A stretch of 64,000 bases of DNA. Source: Mesorhizobium muleiense (lineage in GTDB: Bacteria > Pseudomonadota > Alphaproteobacteria > Rhizobiales > Rhizobiaceae). The position numbers and the translations under genes were made by a program. Each line of letters begins with the position of its first letter. The stretch's first letter is position 1. Shown here in pieces: positions 7,912-15,565 of this stretch. A model generated the notes under the pieces. The model worked only from the letters and a program-made list of their open reading frames with translations, was not told the origin of the DNA and made no database searches. The DNA lies in contig NZ_FNEE01000020.1 of NCBI RefSeq assembly GCF_900099905.1, positions 1 through 64,000 on the forward strand, written 5' to 3'.

Positions 7912-8901
7912 TCAAGGTGTCAGCACGACCTTGCCGGTCGAGCGGCGCTCCTCCAGCAGGCGGTGCGCTTCGTTGGCCCGGTCGAGCGGATAGCGGCCGC
8001 CTGTTGTCACCAAAAGTCCGCCGCTGGCGGCTAGATGGAAAAGCTCTGACAGACTACCGCGCAGCACGTCGGGAGAAAGCAGCGGCAGCAGGGCAAAACC
8101 TCGCAGGGACTGGTTCCGGGTGATCATCGCTTCCAGTTCCGCAGCGCCGACCGTGTATCTGCCCAGCGCCGCAAAAACCAGCTCTCCGCCAGGCGCGAGC
8201 GCTTGCAGCGATGCCGCCGTCATCGAGCCGCCGACAATGTCGTAGACGACATCGACGCCGGCGCCGCCAGCCGCCTCCCGCACTCGCGCGGGCCAATCCG
8301 ACGTGCTGTAATCGACCGCGGCATCGGCGCCAAGCGACAGGGCAAGATCGAGCTTGGCCCTGCTGCCGGCGACCGCGATCACGGCGCTGGCGCCCTGGCG
8401 TTTGGCGAGCTGGACCAGCAACGAGCCGACACCGCCCGCGGCTGCAGTGACCAGCACCGACTTGCCGGCTGGCGGGCTTTGCCGCAGCAGATGAAAAGCC
8501 GTCAGTCCCTGCACCATCAAGGCCGTCGCGTCTTCGAATGAGAGCGCGTCGGGCAAAGGCACGGCCAGCGATGCGTCGATCGTCACATAGTCGGCATAGC
8601 CGCCAAAGGGGTGCGTTGAAGCGAACAGCGGCGCCGCGACGCGTGTCCCTGCCAGCGAGGTGTCAGCGCCTTGACCAAGCGCCTCCACTGTGCCGGCAGT
8701 TTCGACGCCGAGAACCATCGGCAATTGCGGCGTCACCGCGTAGCGATCCCCGCGCATCAACACTTCGAAGAAATTCACGCCGGCCGCATGAACGCGGATC
8801 AGCACCTCGCCTGTTTGCGGCTCTGGCTTCGGCATCTCGACGACGTCCAGGACGTCGGGACCGCCGAAACGGTTCAGTTGAATGGCTCTCATGGCATGCA
8901 T
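7912..8901 (-). CDS. Zinc-independent alcohol dehydrogenase/quinone oxidoreductase (MDR superfamily)
   Basis: A 329-aa medium-chain dehydrogenase/reductase of the quinone oxidoreductase (QOR) type, expected to reduce quinones or enones with NADPH. The N-terminal GroES-like part reads MRAIQLNRFGGPDVLDVVEM...GEVLIRVHAAGVNFFEVLMR. It lacks the catalytic zinc Cys/His of true alcohol dehydrogenases. The Rossmann part has VLVTAAAGGVGSLLVQLAKRQGA, the AxxGxxG cofactor motif. The start may be the third in-frame codon down (MRAIQ, 8892). It is divergent from an HxlR regulator 88 bp away, which probably controls it. Confidence 0.92.
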   Translation of the reverse strand: MHAMRAIQLNRFGGPDVLDVVEMPKPEPQTGEVLIRVHAAGVNFFEVLMRGDRYAVTPQLPMVLGVETAGTVEALGQGADTSLAGTRVAAPLFASTHPFGGYADYVTIDASLAVPLPDALSFEDATALMVQGLTAFHLLRQSPPAGKSVLVTAAAGGVGSLLVQLAKRQGASAVIAVAGSRAKLDLALSLGADAAVDYSTSDWPARVREAAGGAGVDVVYDIVGGSMTAASLQALAPGGELVFAALGRYTVGAAELEAMITRNQSLRGFALLPLLSPDVLRGSLSELFHLAASGGLLVTTGGRYPLDRANEAHRLLEERRSTGKVVLTP

Positions 8902-8989
8902 CCATCGCTATGGCATCGGCTGCTGTTTGCCACTATCTGCCTGATCGCGACTACACACTCATTTGTTCCCTGCTGACCAGGAGGTGACC

Positions 8990-9427
8990 ATGGCCATGCC
9001 AACCAAAACGGGGCCGACCAAAAGGGTGTCGACCAAAAGGCTGCCAACCAAGAGACTGCCGCTGCTGCCGGCGGAACGCGCCCTGAAAGTTATCTCGGGC
9101 CGATGGAAGGCTGTCATTCTCTACCATCTCTTCGACGGCCCCCGGCGGCTGTCGGCGCTGAAGACGCTGGTGCCTGATATCACCCAGAAAGTGCTGATCC
9201 AGCAGCTTCGCGAAATGGAGGAACACGGCCTTGTCAGACGCGAGATCTTTGCCGAGATTCCCTCACGCGTCGAATATTCGGCGACGCGCCTCGGCCTCAG
9301 CCTCGAGCCTATCCTTCTGGCGCTCTGCGGGTGGGGCCAGCACCATGCGGATGAGTTGAACGAGATGGACCGCCTCGCCGACTGCATCATCAGGCCTCGG
9401 CAGGCGCGGCAGCCAGCCATCGCCTGA
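8990..9427 (+). CDS. HxlR-family transcriptional regulator with Lys-rich N-terminal tail
   Basis: A 145-aa winged-helix regulator of the HxlR/DUF24 family: ALKVISGRWKAVILYHLFDG, then RRLSALKTLVPDITQKVLIQQLREMEEHGLVRRE and RVEYSATRLGLSLEPIL. I chose the ATG at 8990 because AGGAGGTGACC sits right before it. The first 25 residues carry an imperfect TKR(V/L)(S/P) repeat (TKRVSTKRLPTKRLPLLP) absent from typical members, possibly extra DNA contacts. The redox-sensing Cys found near the N-terminus of YodB/QorR-like proteins is missing. It is divergent from the quinone oxidoreductase gene, its likely target. Confidence 0.93.
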   Translation: MAMPTKTGPTKRVSTKRLPTKRLPLLPAERALKVISGRWKAVILYHLFDGPRRLSALKTLVPDITQKVLIQQLREMEEHGLVRREIFAEIPSRVEYSATRLGLSLEPILLALCGWGQHHADELNEMDRLADCIIRPRQARQPAIA

Positions 9428-9430
9428 ATC

Positions 9431-9458
9431 AAAAGGGGCGACGCAAGCGCCGCCCCGG
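9431..9458. terminator. Intrinsic terminator between convergent genes
   Basis: AAAAGGGGCG, a loop, then CGCCCCGG. On the minus strand the GGGGCG/CGCCCC stem is followed by TTTTG, which suits the end of the FMN reductase gene; it lies where two convergent genes meet. Confidence 0.6.
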
Positions 9459-9491
9459 AAAACCTTGGGAGGATTGTTCTGGTTCTGCGGT

Positions 9492-10097
9492 TCAGGCCGC
9501 CTTGACTTCCTCGGCCACCGCGTCGGCCTGGCGCGCCGCCTTCAGCACTTTGGCCCACCACGCAACGTCGTTGATCAGCGCGGTCGCCGCCTGGTTCAGG
9601 TGCTCGAGCTCCTCGAGCTTCTTTTCACCTTGCCGGACGGCAAGAAAATCGCCCCACGCAATATGGACTGCCGACTTGACCGGCGCCATCTGCAGCTCGA
9701 CCGCATGCAGCCTCAGCTGCTCGACGGCACGCGCGCCGCCGACGCTGCCATAGCCGACGAAGCCGGCCGGCTTCTTGTTCCACTCATTGGCGGCGTAGTC
9801 GATCGCGTTCTTCAGCACGGCGGTCGGGCCATGGTTGTATTCGGCGGCGGTAAAGATGAAGCCATCGAACTCGGCGACCTTTCTCTGCCAGCGCTTGGCC
9901 ACTTCATTCTGCGACGGCGCCCAGGCGGACGAAGCGACCTCGTCGAAGAACGGCAGCGGGAAGTCGCGCAGGTCGACCACCTCCACGTCGATGTCAGCAT
10001 GCGACTTGGCGATCTTGGCGATCCACTGGGTCGGAACGTCGGCGAAGCGTGCGGCGCGGGTCGAACCGACGACAATGGCGATTTTGGGTTTGGACAT
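9492..10097 (-). CDS. NADPH-dependent FMN reductase / quinone or azo reductase
   Basis: A 201-aa flavodoxin-like protein: IAIVVGSTRAARFADVPTQW at the N-terminus is the FMN phosphate-binding loop of the NADPH_red/YhdA family, and FTAAEYNHGPTAVLKNAIDY with GFVGYGSVGGARA are the other flavin-contact motifs. The family reduces quinones, azo compounds or flavins with NADPH, giving two-electron detoxification. It is divergent from an HxlR regulator with redox-type cysteines, and the 53-bp gap contains a perfect palindrome. The arrangement parallels the YodB-azoR pairing known in Bacillus. Confidence 0.93.
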   Translation of the reverse strand: MSKPKIAIVVGSTRAARFADVPTQWIAKIAKSHADIDVEVVDLRDFPLPFFDEVASSAWAPSQNEVAKRWQRKVAEFDGFIFTAAEYNHGPTAVLKNAIDYAANEWNKKPAGFVGYGSVGGARAVEQLRLHAVELQMAPVKSAVHIAWGDFLAVRQGEKKLEELEHLNQAATALINDVAWWAKVLKAARQADAVAEEVKAA

Positions 10098-10125
10098 AGA
10101 GGGGCTCTCCTTCAGGCGAATTACT

Positions 10126-10142
10126 GGTATCGTTTAGATACC
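10126..10142. promoter_or_regulatory. Palindromic operator candidate between FMN reductase and HxlR gene
   Basis: GGTATC-GTTTA-GATACC is a perfect 6-5-6 inverted repeat in the middle of a 53-bp divergent intergenic region. Size and position suit an HxlR dimer. It is the only clear symmetry in the gap. Confidence 0.65.
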
Positions 10143-10150
10143 TGAGCTAT

Positions 10151-10558
10151 ATGAGTGACTGTGCTCACGAGGCGCAAGGAGGCACCTTTTTGATACCAAG
10201 ACACCCGCACCGCACCGAGGACTGCCGCGCCATCTCGGAAATCCTGCAGCGCGTCGGTGACAAATGGACCGTGCTCGTCGTCGGCAAGCTCGGTGACGGG
10301 CCGCTGCGCTTCAACGAATTGCGCAGCGCCGTCGGCGGCATTTCGCAAAAAATGCTGACCACCACGTTGCGCGGGCTGGAGCGCGACGGCTTCGTCACCC
10401 GCACAGTGTTTCCGACCATTCCGCCACGCGTCGACTATGAACTGACCGACCTTGGTTACGAGCTGCTTGTGCCGGTCGGCGCGCTCGGCGAATGGGCGCG
10501 CAAGAACACCGAGCGGGTCAAGGCCGCTCGCGAAAAGTTCGATGAGATACATGCCTGA
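10151..10558 (+). CDS. HxlR-family regulator with candidate redox cysteines
   Basis: A 135-aa winged-helix protein: CRAISEILQRVGDKWTVLVV, FNELRSAVGGISQKMLTTTLRGLERDGFV and RVDYELTDLGYELL match HxlR/DUF24. Cys25, just before the first helix, sits where YodB, QorR and HypR carry their thiol sensor; Cys4 is an extra one. The start is uncertain: the ATG at 10151 lies 9 bp after the palindrome with a poor ribosome site, whereas a TTG at 10190 follows a perfect AAGGAGG with 6-bp spacing and still keeps the key Cys. It probably represses itself and the divergent FMN reductase gene until quinones or diamide-like oxidants modify the thiol. Confidence 0.92.
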   Translation: MSDCAHEAQGGTFLIPRHPHRTEDCRAISEILQRVGDKWTVLVVGKLGDGPLRFNELRSAVGGISQKMLTTTLRGLERDGFVTRTVFPTIPPRVDYELTDLGYELLVPVGALGEWARKNTERVKAAREKFDEIHA

Positions 10559-10640
10559 AACCTTTGCGCTGCAAGGGTTGCGGCAGCGAGCGCTCGCCAA
10601 GGCAGGTTCAGGATGTGTTGACGCATTGCGGGCGAGCCGC

Positions 10641-10770
10641 CTTACAAGGGGGGAGCTTGGCCGTCATCTTTGATTTCGCCAATCGCCAACCTCGAAAAAG
10701 AGGCGCTGTCGGCGGAACTGCCAATCTCCCCCCAAGTGGGGGAGATGTCCGGCAGGACAGAGGGGGGCGC
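10641..10770 (+). repeat. Mesorhizobial palindromic repeat, left copy flanking the DUF559 gene
   Basis: About 130 bp with internal hairpins such as CTCCCCC...GGGGGAG and GAAAAAGAGGCGCTG. The same sequence recurs inverted at 11191-11320 with only a few differences (for example TTTGATTTCG against TTTGAATTTCG). The two copies face each other around a single gene. Confidence 0.92.
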
Positions 10771-10809
10771 CGTAAAGCGCCATCCTCAATAACCACCGAG
10801 CGTTGACCA

Positions 10810-11175
10810 ATGCCTCACACGCCACTGCCTCCGCGAAATCGCGCAAACGCCAGGTCGATGCGGAAGGCGATGACCGGTGCTGAACTGAAGCTTTGGAACG
10901 AGCTTCGCGCACATCGGCTGATGGGGCTTGGGTTCCGGAGACAATTTCCGATTGGCGGTTACATTGTCGACTTCGCTTGCCCGGACAAGAAGCTCGTCGT
11001 CGAAGTCGATGGTTCGCAGCATGCCGACGCCGATGCAGGCGATGAGGCGAGGACAAAGCGTCTGGAACGGGACGGCTGGACCATCCTGCGCTTCTGGAAT
11101 GACGACGTCATTCGTGACATCGACAACGTCTGCCAGCATATTGTGATCGAGGCAGGGCTCGCCGGTACAACTTGA
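10810..11175 (+). CDS. DUF559 family (Vsr/restriction-endonuclease-like) protein
   Basis: A 121-aa protein with the typical DUF559 layout: RANARSMRKAMTGAELKLW, FRRQFPIGGYIVDFACP, KKLVVEVDGSQHAD and ILRFWNDDVI. The ...GYIVDF...VVEVDGSQH block holds the D...ExD-type acidic residues of PD-(D/E)XK nucleases, related to the Vsr patch-repair endonuclease, though activity has rarely been shown for this group. The gene lies alone between two large inverted repeats, like a cassette. Such genes are common and patchy in Rhizobiales. Confidence 0.9.
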   Translation: MPHTPLPPRNRANARSMRKAMTGAELKLWNELRAHRLMGLGFRRQFPIGGYIVDFACPDKKLVVEVDGSQHADADAGDEARTKRLERDGWTILRFWNDDVIRDIDNVCQHIVIEAGLAGTT

Positions 11176-11190
11176 TACGCCGGCGGGACA

Positions 11191-11320
11191 GCGCCCCCCT
11201 CTGTCCTGCCGGACATCTCCCCCACAAGGGGGGAGATTGGCAGTTCCGCCGACAGCGCCTCTTTTTCGAGGTTGGCGATTGGCGAAATTCAAAGATGACG
11301 GCCGATCTCCCCCCTTACAA
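11191..11320 (-). repeat. Mesorhizobial palindromic repeat, right inverted copy
   Basis: Inverted, nearly identical partner of 10641-10770. Together with the 366-bp gene between, the structure resembles a small composite element, although I see no transposase and no obvious target-site duplication. Confidence 0.92.
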
Positions 11321-11358
11321 GGAGAGAAGGGAAGTCAGCCACAAGGGGAGAAGGTAAC

Positions 11359-11754
11359 TCAGCTTTCCGCCGGAACGGCCTTCGGCTTGCCTTCGCCGTC
11401 CAGCGCCACCATGACGAAGTCGGCGTGGGTGACCTTCTCCATCAGGTCGGAGAGGTAGCGCTGCGCCCATGCCTCGACCTTGAGCGTCATCGAGGTGCGG
11501 CCGACGCGCTCGACATGCGTATAGATGCACAGCGTATCGCCGATCTTCATCGCCTTGGCGAACGACATTTCCTTCACCGCCGCCGTCACCACGCGGCCCT
11601 TGGCACGCTCGGCGGCGCGGATGCCGCAGGCCAGGTCCATTTGCGCCATCACCCAGCCGCCAAAAATGTCGCCCGCCGCATTGGCGTCCGAAGGCATGGC
11701 CAAGGTCCTCAGCGTCAGATCGCCGATCGGCCGTCCGTCCGCGTAATGCACCAT
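11359..11754 (-). CDS. Acyl-CoA thioesterase, hotdog fold (YciA-type)
   Basis: A 131-aa single hotdog domain: LRTLAMPSDANAAGDIFGGW carries the conserved N-x-x-G-D-x-F-G-G-W motif in which Asp is catalytic, followed by VVTAAVKEMSFAKAMKIGD. It should hydrolyse acyl-CoA thioesters in the cytosol. The open frame extends to 11841, but conservation starts at MVHYADGRPIGD, so I place the start at 11754. It is divergent from a GNAT gene. Confidence 0.92.
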   Translation of the reverse strand: MVHYADGRPIGDLTLRTLAMPSDANAAGDIFGGWVMAQMDLACGIRAAERAKGRVVTAAVKEMSFAKAMKIGDTLCIYTHVERVGRTSMTLKVEAWAQRYLSDLMEKVTHADFVMVALDGEGKPKAVPAES

Positions 11755-11865
11755 GCGCCAAAAATCCCCTCGATATCGATCTTCTCCCGTATCGGGATGG
11801 CACCGATGCGTCAACGCGCTGCCAGGTGCTAGACTGCGCACAGCGAGTTGAGAAAGGCAGCTGAC

Positions 11866-12438
11866 ATGAAACTTACCTCTCGCCCTCTGACATCAGATCT
11901 ATGGCCCGCGCTCGAGGACCTGTTCGGTGAGAGCGCCGTCTGCAGTCGCTGTTGGTGTATGTACGGGCGGATCGGCAGTTCTTATCGAAAGCGACCAGGC
12001 GAGGAAAACAAGGCTGCGTTCCGGCAAGCCGTCGAGCATGGTCCGCCTCCAGGCGTACTCGCTTTCGACGGCGCTACTGCTGTCGGCTGGTGTCAGGTGA
12101 CGCCCAGAGATGCCGTGCCCTGGCTCGATCGGCTGTGGCAGTTGAAGCGGGTGGATGATGCGCCGGTCTGGTCCTTGTCCTGCCTCTACGTGCGAAAAAA
12201 ATACCGCCGGCAAGGCATCACGTCTCACCTGATCGCAGCGGCGCTGCAAGCTGCAAGGCGCGCAAACGCCCCTGCACTCGAGGCCTATCCGTTTGATGCC
12301 GGCGTATCGCCGAGCGCTTCCGGCAGCGGACACGCCTCCACCTTCGCTCGCGCCGGGTTCAGGGTCGTCGCCCGCAGAGTGCCAGCCCGCCCGATCATGC
12401 GTTATGATTTCCAGAAAAATGCTGATGATGGCGTGTAA
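11866..12438 (+). CDS. GNAT-family N-acetyltransferase
   Basis: A 190-aa acetyltransferase: VLAFDGATAVGWCQVTPR forms the beta4 region and SLSCLYVRKKYRRQGITSHL holds the acetyl-CoA pyrophosphate loop (R/Q-x-x-G-I/A). C-terminal EAYPFDAG and FARAGFRVVAR are typical of the larger GNATs. Cys32, Cys35 and Cys37 in CSRCWCMY near the N-terminus are notable and occur in a known rhizobial subgroup. The ATG at 11866 (MKLTSRPL) follows GAAAGGCAGCTGAC; an upstream ATG at 11848 is less likely. Substrate unknown. Confidence 0.9.
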   Translation: MKLTSRPLTSDLWPALEDLFGESAVCSRCWCMYGRIGSSYRKRPGEENKAAFRQAVEHGPPPGVLAFDGATAVGWCQVTPRDAVPWLDRLWQLKRVDDAPVWSLSCLYVRKKYRRQGITSHLIAAALQAARRANAPALEAYPFDAGVSPSASGSGHASTFARAGFRVVARRVPARPIMRYDFQKNADDGV

Positions 12439-12600
12439 TACTGGACGGCTTGGAGACGCGGCAAAGGCCGCTTCGGGCAGGACACCAACTGCAAATGAAT
12501 TGCCGGTCGCTTTTTTCACAGGCGATGCCGGAAGCTCCGGTGATCGCGGCGGCTTGTGGCGTCTAGGTTGAGCGAGAATTCGGAGCCGGCCGCAGCCATC

Positions 12601-14217
12601 ATGCAGACCTATGACTTCATCATCGTTGGCTCCGGCTCGGCCGGTTCGGTCGTGGCCGAAAGACTGTCGGCTTCCGGACGCTTCTCGGTTCTGGTGCTCG
12701 AGGCCGGCGGCAGCGACCGGCGTTTCTACGTGCAGATGCCGCTCGGCTACGGCAAGACCTTCTTCGACCCTGCGGTCAACTGGAACTACAAGACCGAGCC
12801 GGACCCCGGCCTCGCCGGCAATGTCGACCACTGGCCGCGCGGCAGGCTGCTCGGCGGCTCGAGCTCGATCAACGCCATGGTCTGGATCAGGGGCGCGCGC
12901 GAGGATTTCGACGCTTGGGCAGCGGCCGGCAATCCCGGCTGGGCCTTCGACGACCTGCTGCCCGTCTTCAAGGCGCTGGAGGACAATCAGGCCGGCGCCG
13001 ATCAATGGCGCGGCGTTGGCGGTCCGCTGCATATCACCGACTGCTCGACCGCCGTCCATCCGCTGACCAAGCGCTATCTGGCGGCCGCCAATCAGGCCGG
13101 CCTGCCGTTCAACCCGGATTTCAACGGCGCCGCCCAGGAGGGCGCCGGCATCTATCAGATCACCACCAAGAACGGCCGCCGCATGTCGGCTGCCCGCGCC
13201 TTCCTGCGCCCGGCGATGAAGCGCAAAAACCTCCGCGTCGAGATCAATGCGCTGGCGACCAGGATCCTGTTCGAGGGTAAGCGCGCCGTTGGCATCGAGT
13301 ATCTCCAAAATGGTGAGACGAAAACCGCCCGCGCCGGCCGCGAGGTCATCCTGTCGGGCGGCTCGATCAATTCGCCCCAGTTGCTGCAGCTTTCCGGGAT
13401 CGGTCCCTCGGCGATCCTTGGCGCGCTCGGCATTGCCGTCGTCCACGCCAACGAGAATGTCGGCGCGAACCTGCAGGACCATGTCGGCATCAACTACACC
13501 TTCAGGGGCAGGCTGCCGACGCTCAACCAAATCCTGCGCCCGTGGTGGGGCAAGCTCATGGTCGGCATGCAATACATGCTGATGCGCTCCGGCCCGCTGT
13601 CGCTGTCGATGAACAATGCCGGCGGCTTCTTCCGCACCGACCCGGCCGCGGCACGGCCCAACATGCAGCTCTATTTCCAGGCGTTCTCGACCGTCATTCC
13701 GAAGAGCGGAGAACGCCCGATCCTGACCCCAGACCCGTGGCCGGGCTTTTCGATCGGCCTGTCCAACTGCCGTCCATCGAGCCGTGGCGAGATCATGATC
13801 CGCTCCGCCAATCCGCGCGACTATCCGAAGATCGTCGCCAACGCCTTTTCGACCGAGGCTGATGTCGCCGAGATGCTGGCGGCGGTGAAATTCTTGAGGA
13901 AGATCGCCGCCATGCCGGCAATGGCCGAGATCATCGAGGAAGAGGTGTTGCCGGGCCCGTCGATCACCTCCGACGCGGATATCATCCAGGATTTCAGAAA
14001 GCGCTCGGGCACCGTTTACCACCCGGTCTCGACCTGCCGCATGGGACCGGACGCTACCGCCGCCGTCGTCGACCCGCGCCTGCGGGTTCACGGCCTCGCC
14101 GGCTTGCGGGTCATCGACGCCTCGATCTTTCCCGATAACATCACCGGCAACACCAACGCCGCCGCGATCATGACCGCATGGAAGGGCGCCGAACTGGTTC
14201 TGGAGGATCAAAAATGA
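12601..14217 (+). CDS. GMC-family FAD-dependent oxidoreductase (choline dehydrogenase-like)
   Basis: A 538-aa flavoprotein. The FAD-binding dinucleotide motif is at the start (FIIVGSGSAGSVVAERL), the GMC signature 1 follows (PRGRLLGGSSSINAMVW), signature 2 is at ~260-280 (GREVILSGGSINSPQLLQLSGIGP), and the C-terminal active-site region has GTVYHPVSTCRMG with the catalytic His. It ends in ITGNTNAAAIMTAWKGAEL. Members oxidise alcohols, including choline and sugars. Its stop overlaps the start of the enolase-superfamily gene (ATGA), so the two are translationally coupled and probably act in one catabolic route, perhaps for sugar acids. The ATG at 12601 was chosen because conservation starts there. 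Confidence 0.94.
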   Translation: MQTYDFIIVGSGSAGSVVAERLSASGRFSVLVLEAGGSDRRFYVQMPLGYGKTFFDPAVNWNYKTEPDPGLAGNVDHWPRGRLLGGSSSINAMVWIRGAREDFDAWAAAGNPGWAFDDLLPVFKALEDNQAGADQWRGVGGPLHITDCSTAVHPLTKRYLAAANQAGLPFNPDFNGAAQEGAGIYQITTKNGRRMSAARAFLRPAMKRKNLRVEINALATRILFEGKRAVGIEYLQNGETKTARAGREVILSGGSINSPQLLQLSGIGPSAILGALGIAVVHANENVGANLQDHVGINYTFRGRLPTLNQILRPWWGKLMVGMQYMLMRSGPLSLSMNNAGGFFRTDPAAARPNMQLYFQAFSTVIPKSGERPILTPDPWPGFSIGLSNCRPSSRGEIMIRSANPRDYPKIVANAFSTEADVAEMLAAVKFLRKIAAMPAMAEIIEEEVLPGPSITSDADIIQDFRKRSGTVYHPVSTCRMGPDATAAVVDPRLRVHGLAGLRVIDASIFPDNITGNTNAAAIMTAWKGAELVLEDQK

Positions 14218-15425
14218 AAATCACCGACGTCAAAACCTGGGTTGTCGGCAATCCGCCGCCCGGCATCGGCGGCAAGTATTTCATCTTCGTCAAGCTCACC
14301 ACCGACGGCGGCGTCGTCGGCTATGGCGAGGCCTACAATGCTACCTTCTCCGCCCACGTCACCGCAAGGATGATCGAGGACATGGCCGAGCGCTATCTCA
14401 TCGGCCGCGATCCGCACGACATCGAGAACTTCTTCCGCCGCGCCTATTCGTCGGGCTTCACCCAGCGCCCGGACGTGTCCGGCATGGGCTGTTTTTCGGC
14501 GCTCGAAATCGCCTGCTGGGACATCATCGGCAAGGAGGCCGGCAAGCCGGTCTACAAGCTGCTCGGCGGGCAGGTGAACGAAACGTTGCGTTCCTATACC
14601 TACCTCTATCCGCACAGCGGCAGCGTCCATTCGGAAGATGCCCGCGGCAACAACGTCTACAACGACCCCGAACTGGCGGCCGAATGCGCGCTCGAATATG
14701 TCGAGCAGGGTTTTAATGCCGTCAAGCTCGATCCGGCCGGCCCCTACACCGCCTTTGACGGTCACCAGCCGCGTCTCGTCGACATCGATCTCTCCGCCCG
14801 CATGGTCAAGGCGATCCGCGAGGCGGTCGGCACAAGGGCCGACATCCTGTTCGGCACGCATGGCCAGTTCACCGCATCGGGCGCGCTGCGCATGGCCCGC
14901 GCCATCGAACCTTACGACCCGCTGTGGTTCGAGGAACCGGTGCCGCCCGACATGCCCGAAGTGATGGCGCAGGTGGCGCGCGGCACGTCGATCCCGATCG
15001 CCACCGGCGAACGGCTGACGACCAAGTTCGAGTTTGCCCGCGTCATCGAGAACCGCGCCGCGACCATTCTGCAGCCCGACCTTGGCCGCTCCGGCGGCAT
15101 TCTCGAAACCAAGAAGATCGCCGCCATGGCCGAGGCCTATCACATCCAGGTCGCCCCGCACTGCTATTGCGGGCCGATCGTCGGCGCGGCCAACATCCAG
15201 CTTGCCGTGACCTTGCCCAATTTCCTCATCCTGGAATCGCTGAAGCAGTGGGACGGTTTTCACGAAAAACTGCTGAAGAAGAAGATCGAGTGGCAGGACG
15301 GCAACGTCATTCCGTCGAAGGAGCCGGGCCTTGGCGTCGAGCTCGACGAAGCCGTCTGCGAAGCGCATCCCTGGACCGGCACGGAGCTGCAGTTGCAGAT
15401 GATGCAGACGCCGTTGACGCCGTGA
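14214..15425 (+). CDS. Mandelate racemase/muconate lactonizing (enolase) superfamily sugar-acid dehydratase
   Basis: A 403-aa enzyme of the enolase superfamily: N-terminal cap MKITDVKTWVVGNPPPGI and FIFVKLTTDGGVVGYGEAYN, barrel motifs FNAVKLDPAGP, DILFGTHGQFT, DPLWFEEPVPPD, IPIATGERLTTK, ILQPDLGRSGGILETKK and VAPHCYCGPIVGAA. The Glu ligands and late His fit acid-sugar dehydratases of the galactonate dehydratase-like branch, which remove water from an aldonate to give a 2-keto-3-deoxy product. Coupled by a 4-bp overlap to the GMC oxidoreductase, whose product it may use. The exact sugar cannot be read from sequence. Confidence 0.92.
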   Translation: MKITDVKTWVVGNPPPGIGGKYFIFVKLTTDGGVVGYGEAYNATFSAHVTARMIEDMAERYLIGRDPHDIENFFRRAYSSGFTQRPDVSGMGCFSALEIACWDIIGKEAGKPVYKLLGGQVNETLRSYTYLYPHSGSVHSEDARGNNVYNDPELAAECALEYVEQGFNAVKLDPAGPYTAFDGHQPRLVDIDLSARMVKAIREAVGTRADILFGTHGQFTASGALRMARAIEPYDPLWFEEPVPPDMPEVMAQVARGTSIPIATGERLTTKFEFARVIENRAATILQPDLGRSGGILETKKIAAMAEAYHIQVAPHCYCGPIVGAANIQLAVTLPNFLILESLKQWDGFHEKLLKKKIEWQDGNVIPSKEPGLGVELDEAVCEAHPWTGTELQLQMMQTPLTP

Positions 15426-15565
15426 GCGCGCGCAAGAGATGCGGCCGGGTTTCCCGGCCAGGCTCAAGCTCTGCCGTCAGGTAATTGTCGCGCGATTCCA
15501 GCATGTTGGCCTGGTCGCCTAAATCACGATCGAAGCGACCGGAACCAAGGTCTCAACAGCTTGAT

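Noticed and set aside
11899..14211. 770-codon minus-strand open frame opposite the GMC oxidoreductase
   Set aside because: It mirrors the codon positions of a clearly real plus-strand gene, has Asp/Arg/Val/Ala-rich random composition and no domain; a usual antisense artefact in G+C-rich DNA.
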